DNA of 39,581 bases from Myxococcales bacterium (GTDB lineage: Bacteria; Myxococcota_A; Polyangia; Polyangiales; Polyangiaceae). Made by a program: the position numbers and the translations under genes. Under the pieces are notes generated by a model, which made no database searches, was not told the DNA's origin, and saw only the letters and a program-made list of their open reading frames with translations. The DNA lies in the NCBI GenBank assembly GCA_025355005.1, contig JANXLV010000297.1:1-39581 (forward strand). Direction: 5' to 3'. Positions 35,101-39,581 of the stretch are shown here, piece after piece. How positions within the stretch are numbered: the stretch's first letter is position 1; each line of letters starts with the position of its first letter.

Positions 35101-35934
35101 TCAGCGGAGCGCGAGCAGCTTCGCGTCCAGCGCCTGGATGTAGTCGCGACCAAACGGGCCGTTCTCCAGGCCAGTGACGAGCACGGCGGGCAAGTCCGAT
35201 GTGATGTCTCGCGCGTGGCTTGCTCCGCCCATTGCGATCGCCGCGACCGTATCGACGTCGCCGCCGAACGCGACGCACGCGCGGAGGATCCCCGAGAGCG
35301 TGTCGTGCGCGAGGATCGCAGTGACCGCAGCGTGGACGCAGTCCATGCCCTCGCCGGAGACCTCGCCGTTCCATGGCGTCTGCCACGGCCCGGGCACGTG
35401 CTCGCTCAGGTACTTGCCGACGTCTACACGTGGCCCCCTCTCGTGAAGGAAGTAGTGTGAGACCAGCGCGGCGGCGACGGCAGAGTCGATGCCCTCCTTC
35501 GTGTCGTGCGTCAACCGCGCCTGGAGCGTGGCCAAAGCCGTCACGTCGGCTGCGTCGTGGAGGACGCCAAGCGGCGCAGCGCGCATGGCCGCACCGCTCT
35601 TCTTGCTGTTCGGGCGGATGTTCGCGAGCAGCGCGGCGCCGGTGCGCGTCTGCATGAGGAACGCGTGGAAGCCGCGCGCGTAGCCTTCACGCGGGTCGCG
35701 ATGGAAGGCAGCCACGAACTTGTCCGCGAGGTTCTCCCGCGTGAACGGCGTGCGCTCCACGAGCACCTCCGCGATCGCGAGGCTCATCTGGGTGTCGTCG
35801 GTGTAGTGGCCGGGCGGGTGCCCGTGGCGCGGGTGGGAGCGATAGCCACGGAGATCGTTCTCCGCGAGCAGGCTCCGGTTCACGAACTCGAACGGCGCGC
35901 CGTAGGCGTCACCGATGGCGATCTGGAGCAACAT
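35101..35934 (-). CDS. ADP-ribosylglycohydrolase family protein
   Basis: A 277-residue all-helical dimetal hydrolase. The diagnostic motifs are AIGDAYGAPFEF near the N-terminus, PPGHYTDDTQM (Asp46, Asp47) and VAFGGDVDTVAAIAMGG (Asp226, Asp228), which bind two magnesium ions. Members remove ADP-ribose from proteins or cleave related N-glycosidic bonds, as DraG does for nitrogenase; the target here is unknown. It begins 22 bases after the stop of a TetR gene. A perfect dyad in that gap suggests that the TetR protein controls it. Confidence 0.92.
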   Translation of the reverse strand: MLLQIAIGDAYGAPFEFVNRSLLAENDLRGYRSHPRHGHPPGHYTDDTQMSLAIAEVLVERTPFTRENLADKFVAAFHRDPREGYARGFHAFLMQTRTGAALLANIRPNSKKSGAAMRAAPLGVLHDAADVTALATLQARLTHDTKEGIDSAVAAALVSHYFLHERGPRVDVGKYLSEHVPGPWQTPWNGEVSGEGMDCVHAAVTAILAHDTLSGILRACVAFGGDVDTVAAIAMGGASHARDITSDLPAVLVTGLENGPFGRDYIQALDAKLLALR

Positions 35935-35940
35935 CCAAAT

Positions 35941-35957
35941 AGAGTATCACGTACTCT
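35941..35957. promoter_or_regulatory. Probable TetR operator before the ADP-ribosylglycohydrolase gene
   Basis: AGAGTA-TCACG-TACTCT is a perfect 6+6 dyad of 17 bp, unusually AT-rich for this DNA. It fills most of the gap between the TetR stop and the hydrolase ATG, and its size and symmetry suit a TetR-type operator. Confidence 0.55.
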
Positions 35958-36610
35958 TACTTGGTGCCAACCCCCGCGAGCGTCGCGACCAGGAAGCGCT
36001 CCATGCGACTCCTCGCCGTGGCCTCCGAGTGTCCACGATCGCGGCGAAGCATGTCGTAGGCGCGACCAGACGTGAGCAGGTCCAGCTGATCGAGGAGGAC
36101 CTCGGAGTCCGCTGCCCCCAGCAGCTCTTTCGCGAACACGCGCGCGACATCCTTGCGCCGGTGCGCGCGAGCGGCCGACATGGCACGCGCGACGATCTGC
36201 GACGTGTCCTCCGCCAGGGCCGCGGCGTGACGCAACGGCGCCGTGTTCTCGAGCTCCTTCGAGCGCACCCTCGCGAACGCAGCGATGCGCGCGGCCAGCG
36301 GCGCTGCCGACTCCACGTCCACGCGCAGATCCTTGGTGCGACGCGCGTGCTCTGCTGCGGCGGCCACGAAGAGCTCCTCGCGCGTGGCGAAGTGCTGACG
36401 GATGGAGCGCAGCGCAACGCCCGCCGCGTCCGCGATCTGCTGCGCCGTAGGCGCGAGCTCACCCTGATCGGCGAGCGTGAGCAGCGCCGAGACGATCGCG
36501 GCGCGCGTGCGCTCACTCCGGAGATGGCGCCCGTCGCGGACGGGGGTGGGGGTCGCGGCCTTCGCAGCAGCGCCAGAGGAGGAAGAGGCAGAGGCTTTCA
36601 CGGTGTGCAT
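35957..36610 (-). CDS. TetR family transcriptional regulator
   Basis: A 217-residue DNA-binding protein. After a Ser/Ala-rich N-terminal tail comes the TetR helix-turn-helix (RSERTRAAIVSALLTLADQG, TAQQIADAAGVALRSIRQHFATREELF). The helical ligand domain that follows ends in SRMERFLVATLAGVGTK. The ATG at 36610 overlaps the end of the lipase gene by 13 bases, so the two are coupled. Upstream in-frame codons are inside the lipase gene and not credible. The likely operator is the dyad at 35941-35957. Confidence 0.92.
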   Translation of the reverse strand: MHTVKASASSSSGAAAKAATPTPVRDGRHLRSERTRAAIVSALLTLADQGELAPTAQQIADAAGVALRSIRQHFATREELFVAAAAEHARRTKDLRVDVESAAPLAARIAAFARVRSKELENTAPLRHAAALAEDTSQIVARAMSAARAHRRKDVARVFAKELLGAADSEVLLDQLDLLTSGRAYDMLRRDRGHSEATARSRMERFLVATLAGVGTK

Positions 36611-38109
36611 GGAGGCATTCCCAGGGTCGATGGGCAGGCGGGTAGTGTGCTCCCGTCGAGTATCGCCTGACCCCACGAAAGCGCGAAGGCCATGTTGCGC
36701 GGAACGACGTTGGTGTGGACGGCGGTCAGATCCGTGCAGACCTGCGGAGTGACCCCGTCCTTGTGCAGCTTGTCCAGGTTGCACGCGCCCTCACTGGCGG
36801 CGGGCATGATCGTGTCGGCCAGCCCCTGCACGAAGAGGATGGGCGCGCCCGATGCGTCGCCGGTGAGCACGTTCTTCTGCATGAAGTCGTGGTAGCTCTT
36901 CGCCGGCTCCACGCAGCCGGCCGTGCCCTTCATGCAGGCGAGCAGCGCGTCGTGGAACGCAGGGTCGAACTGATCGCCGACCTTCGGGAACACGCCCTGG
37001 ATGTATCCGCCGAACGGCGTCTGGCACATGCTCGTGATGGCAGACTGCACGCCAGCGCGCGACGCGGCGGGGAATGCGTCCGTCGCGTGACCCGGTCCCA
37101 GGTAGGCAGAGAAGTACGAATACTCGCGCATGGCCGCCACCGTGGGGGAGCTCACGCCCTTGGTGATGGTGAGGTCCAGCGGATGCTCGAGCAGGTCGCG
37201 ATAGCCGAACGAGTTGTCGCGCGTGGGCCACTCGGGCGAGAACGCGATGACGCCCTTGATCTTGCCCGCTGCGCCATACGTCTTCTCGAGCGCCTGCGCG
37301 GAGAGCACAGCGCCGCCGCCCTGGCTCCAGCCCACCGCGAGCACGTCGTTCGTGAGCGACGCGGCCGGCAAGAGCTTGCGCAGCGCGCGTGTGGCGTCGA
37401 GCGCGGAGTAGCCCGTGTCGTGATTGTCCACGTAGCCCTGCACCAGGTCGTCGTTGCCGAGGCCCGCGTAGTCGGGGGCGATCACGGCGTAGCCGAGCGA
37501 GGCCCAGGGGAGCGCCTGGTCCTCGAGCGAACCAGGATCCTTCGAAGGCGCACACGACGGCGCGAGCCCTTCGGTGGGATGCGCGACGACGATCAGCGGG
37601 AGCGTCGACGCACGCGGCGCGTCTGGGATGTACACGCGCGCAGTCGACACGCCGGCTGCGCCGTTCCCACGGGTGGTGCGGTATGCGACGCGATAGATGT
37701 GCACGCCGCTGACGGGCGTGACCGCAATCGTGGTCCCTGTGATCTGGGTCGTGACGTCGGCGAGCGACAGATCCGAGTCGTGTCCGCACCGCACGATGTC
37801 ACCACGCGACGCCGCAGAGAATGCAGGCATGGAGGTGGGGACCACGTAGATGTCGTCCATCGTGCTCGTGCACGGGACCACGATCGAGAGCCCCGTCGGC
37901 CCGGTCGAGCCGTCTTCGGTCGCGCCGGCGTCCCGTGACTGCGCCGGTGCCCCCGCGTCGTCGGTCGTGCCCTGCGAGGGGCCCGTGAAGCCAGCGCCCG
38001 AGTCGCCCGAGTCGGCAGCCGCGGGCCCAGAGGGGGCGCCGCCACCGCTGCCGCAAGCAACGATGCAGGCGAGAGAAAAGGAACAGAGAGCCCAGCTCCG
38101 AAATCTCAT
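36598..38109 (-). CDS. Secreted lipase-like alpha/beta-hydrolase lipoprotein
   Basis: A lipoprotein of about 503 residues (signal ending CIVACGS) with an acidic, Gly/Ser-rich linker. The catalytic domain resembles the secretory lipase (LIP) family. Numbering is from the GTG at 38112; subtract one for the ATG at 38109. The nucleophile is in VGWSQGGG (Ser263), the acid in FVQGLADTIMP (Asp433) and the His in LTAVHTNVVP (His466). Strand text IVVAHPTEGLAP and YAVIAPDYAGLGNDD supports the fold. It should hydrolyse lipids or esters outside the cell. The gene begins 47 bases after the GH113-like gene and overlaps the TetR gene, so all three may be cotranscribed. Confidence 0.9.
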   Translation of the reverse strand: MRFRSWALCSFSLACIVACGSGGGAPSGPAAADSGDSGAGFTGPSQGTTDDAGAPAQSRDAGATEDGSTGPTGLSIVVPCTSTMDDIYVVPTSMPAFSAASRGDIVRCGHDSDLSLADVTTQITGTTIAVTPVSGVHIYRVAYRTTRGNGAAGVSTARVYIPDAPRASTLPLIVVAHPTEGLAPSCAPSKDPGSLEDQALPWASLGYAVIAPDYAGLGNDDLVQGYVDNHDTGYSALDATRALRKLLPAASLTNDVLAVGWSQGGGAVLSAQALEKTYGAAGKIKGVIAFSPEWPTRDNSFGYRDLLEHPLDLTITKGVSSPTVAAMREYSYFSAYLGPGHATDAFPAASRAGVQSAITSMCQTPFGGYIQGVFPKVGDQFDPAFHDALLACMKGTAGCVEPAKSYHDFMQKNVLTGDASGAPILFVQGLADTIMPAASEGACNLDKLHKDGVTPQVCTDLTAVHTNVVPRNMAFALSWGQAILDGSTLPACPSTLGMPPCTP

Positions 38110-38131
38110 CACCGGATGGAGGTAGCACAGT

Positions 38132-38152
38132 ATTTGCCGGTGTCAGGCAAAT
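38132..38152. promoter_or_regulatory. Dyad between GH113-like and lipase genes
   Basis: ATTTGCC (38132-38138) and GGCAAAT (38146-38152) are perfect 7-bp inverted repeats with a 7-base loop. It is either an operator before the lipase ATG or a 3' hairpin of the GH113-like message; no T-run follows. Confidence 0.45.
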
Positions 38153-38156
38153 TGTT

Positions 38157-39335
38157 TCAGGGGAAGAAACCGGGCTCGCGCGCTGCGGGCGGAAAGCCCG
38201 GAATGGCCGTTGTGCGGTCGTGCGCGAAGCGCGAAGCGAACGCGTCACGCATGACCAGCTCCGAGAGCTTGCCGCGTGGCGAGAAGCCCCACTCCGCTTC
38301 CTGCGACACGTCCTCCGGGTCGGCGTATACGCGCCACACGAAGAAGCCAAGGAACCATGGCTCGTCGCGCATGGGCGCGATGAGTGCGTGGTACGCCTCT
38401 GCCTGGGCGACCTGGTCCACGGTGACGCCCTTCATCGCGTCGGGCCACTCCCATGGATGCACCGCCGGGTTGGGGCGGGTCGTGTAGCCGATCTCCGTGA
38501 AGACCACCGGCTTCTGCCACGCCACCGCCAGCGTGCGAAGCTTGTCCCTCACGCGCTCCCCACCCTTCAAGAGCTCCGCCAGCGGGGCGCCGTCCTTGTC
38601 CGCGAGCGGATAGAACGCGTTCACGCCAATGACGTCGATCTCGCCCAGGATCACCGTGTCGTCCACGTCGTCCCAGTTCGCGGAGTAGGTGAGCGGACCT
38701 GTGTATATTGCACGTATCTGGCGCACGACGTCCAGGAACGAAGGGGCACGCGGAGTGGTGACCCAGCTGCGAAGCTCCACGCCGACGGAGAAGAGATCCA
38801 CGTGCGACTCCTCGGCGACCCTCGCCCACGCGAGCACGAAGTCCGCGTAGCTCTTCGCCCACGCCTCCCAGCCCGCGTCCGTCTTCGGATCGATGAGCGC
38901 GCGCCACTCGCCCGACTCCACCCACAGATGCGGCACGAGCATGACGCGCAGGCCGCGCGCGTGCGCCATCGCGACTGCACGCGCGATGCTCTTCTTGTTC
39001 TCCTCGAACGGCGCCTCGAACGTGGGGTCCACGCCGCGGCCCTCCAGGTTCATCACGCGGCCGAATGGCGTGAGCGCGACCCACGTGGCGCCCATCTGCG
39101 AGCATTCCCTGAGCGTGCGATCGTAGGGACGGGAGCCATAGCCCGCGTTCGGATGCAGCGCGTTCTCGATGGGGCCGATCGTGATGCCGCGCACGGCGTC
39201 CATCGCGTCGATGCGATCCCGAAGAAGGCCAGCGTGGACGTAGGGCCGCGGAGCCGCAGACGGTGCCGCGCGCGAATCGCTGGTCACGAGCAGCGCAACG
39301 GCGAGAAGAATCAGGACGGACGAGATCGAGCGCAC
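38157..39335 (-). CDS. Exported GH113-like glycoside hydrolase
   Basis: A 392-residue secreted TIM-barrel protein. The signal peptide MRSISSVLILLAVALLVTSD ends near SRA-AP. The barrel has RGLRVMLVPHLWVE, LFSVGVELRS with the proposed acid/base Glu187, and VVFTEIGYTT with the proposed nucleophile Glu281. Both fit the GH113 mannanase-like family. It may cut beta-linked plant or cell-wall polysaccharide; the substrate is not proven. The start is GTG at 39335, without a clear ribosome-binding site, but it gives a perfect signal peptide. It heads the minus-strand run toward the M20 gene. Confidence 0.85.
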   Translation of the reverse strand: MRSISSVLILLAVALLVTSDSRAAPSAAPRPYVHAGLLRDRIDAMDAVRGITIGPIENALHPNAGYGSRPYDRTLRECSQMGATWVALTPFGRVMNLEGRGVDPTFEAPFEENKKSIARAVAMAHARGLRVMLVPHLWVESGEWRALIDPKTDAGWEAWAKSYADFVLAWARVAEESHVDLFSVGVELRSWVTTPRAPSFLDVVRQIRAIYTGPLTYSANWDDVDDTVILGEIDVIGVNAFYPLADKDGAPLAELLKGGERVRDKLRTLAVAWQKPVVFTEIGYTTRPNPAVHPWEWPDAMKGVTVDQVAQAEAYHALIAPMRDEPWFLGFFVWRVYADPEDVSQEAEWGFSPRGKLSELVMRDAFASRFAHDRTTAIPGFPPAAREPGFFP

Positions 39336-39425
39336 GGCGGAACCGACTATATACGAAGACGTAAGCGCCGGCGTCGCACGCCAGCCTGACCAGTGTCGCC
39401 AGGTGGGATCAGTTATGCTGCGCTC

Positions 39426-39581
39426 ATGCGTCGCTCTGGTCTCGCCCTCATCGCCTTGCTGGCGACTGCGACCTCGTGTGAGGAGAGCGAGCCGCGCCCG
39501 CCGCAGTCTCCGATGGCCGCCGCGCCGGGTGTGGCGCCGCCGCGTGACGATGGAGCTTGCGTGGTGCGTGCGGCAATGCTT
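39426..39581 (+). CDS. Lipoprotein, N-terminal fragment
   Basis: The first 52 codons of a gene that continues past the window. The signal peptide MRRSGLALIALLATATSC ends in a lipobox-like TATSC, followed by an acidic, Pro-rich linker (EESEPRPPQS). The function cannot be told. It is divergent from the GH113-like gene; the 90-base gap carries GGCGT-CGC-ACGCC as a small dyad. Confidence 0.75.
   Translation, partial: MRRSGLALIALLATATSCEESEPRPPQSPMAAAPGVAPPRDDGACVVRAAML

Noticed and set aside
35012..35386. N-terminal extension of the deacetylase by 125 codons
   Set aside because: It is Arg-rich, overlaps the end of the ADP-ribosylglycohydrolase gene, and a good signal peptide starts at 35011.
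36611..36784. Upstream extension of the TetR gene at 35957-36610
   Set aside because: It lies inside the lipase coding region and has no regulator-like sequence.
39404..39419. GG-N10-GC element before the lipoprotein at 39426
   Set aside because: Weak match, and the implied start lies inside the gene.

Overview
The window is high-GC chromosomal DNA (strong G/C bias at third codon positions, so almost every gene has long antisense shadow frames). It looks like a myxobacterium-type organism, probably Myxococcota of the Polyangiales kind. The reasons are the many large secreted lipoproteins with Gly/Ser/Asp linkers after the lipobox cysteine, thrombospondin type 3 repeats, an FHA-type sigma-54 activator, a hybrid histidine kinase and receiver domains lacking key residues. 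The taxonomic call is inference. I saw no rRNA, tRNA, CRISPR array, phage or insertion sequence.

Layout. 1-2 kb: the end of an RND efflux pump gene converges on, and overlaps, a hybrid sensor kinase gene. 2-11 kb: four plus-strand genes for exported lipoproteins (an Asp-box protein, a very unusual alpha/beta-hydrolase whose halves are in permuted order, a YceI-like protein, and a carboxypeptidase-regulatory-like protein). 10.9-12.3 kb: a minus-strand pair (thioesterase-like protein and an exported protein of unknown function). 12.4-24.1 kb: a long minus-strand run that reads, in transcription order, receiver-like protein, alpha-amylase, alpha-amylase, receiver-like protein, AmgK-like sugar kinase, beta-galactosidase, Kup potassium transporter. 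24.3-26.1 kb: an FHA/AAA+ sigma-54 activator gene ending directly beside this run. 26.15-26.7 kb: a divergent TetR gene with two compensating frameshifts. 26.7-30.0 kb: an amidohydrolase lipoprotein with calcium-binding repeats and a small protein resembling animal c-type lysozyme. 30.2-32.5 kb: a plus-strand radical SAM protein and a TlpA-like thioredoxin. 32.5-39.3 kb: a minus-strand run of GH113-like hydrolase, secreted lipase, TetR regulator, ADP-ribosylglycohydrolase, polysaccharide deacetylase and M20 peptidase. The window closes inside another lipoprotein gene. No gene-free stretch exceeds 300 bases; the longest is 5130-5398.

The most coherent candidate system is the starch-related run at 14.4-26.1 kb. 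Two paralogous secreted GH13 amylases lie between two paralogous regulators whose receiver domains have lost complementary residues: one lacks the phosphorylatable Asp, the other keeps only that Asp. Upstream of the first gene is a good -24/-12 promoter match. About 100 bp further upstream are three 13-bp palindromes at exact 20-bp spacing, and next to them is the gene for a sigma-54 enhancer-binding protein. I infer a self-contained sigma-54-controlled polysaccharide-use operon. The other standout observations are the c-type lysozyme-like lipoprotein (GH22 is mainly an animal family) and the esterase-fold lipoprotein with circularly permuted motif order.
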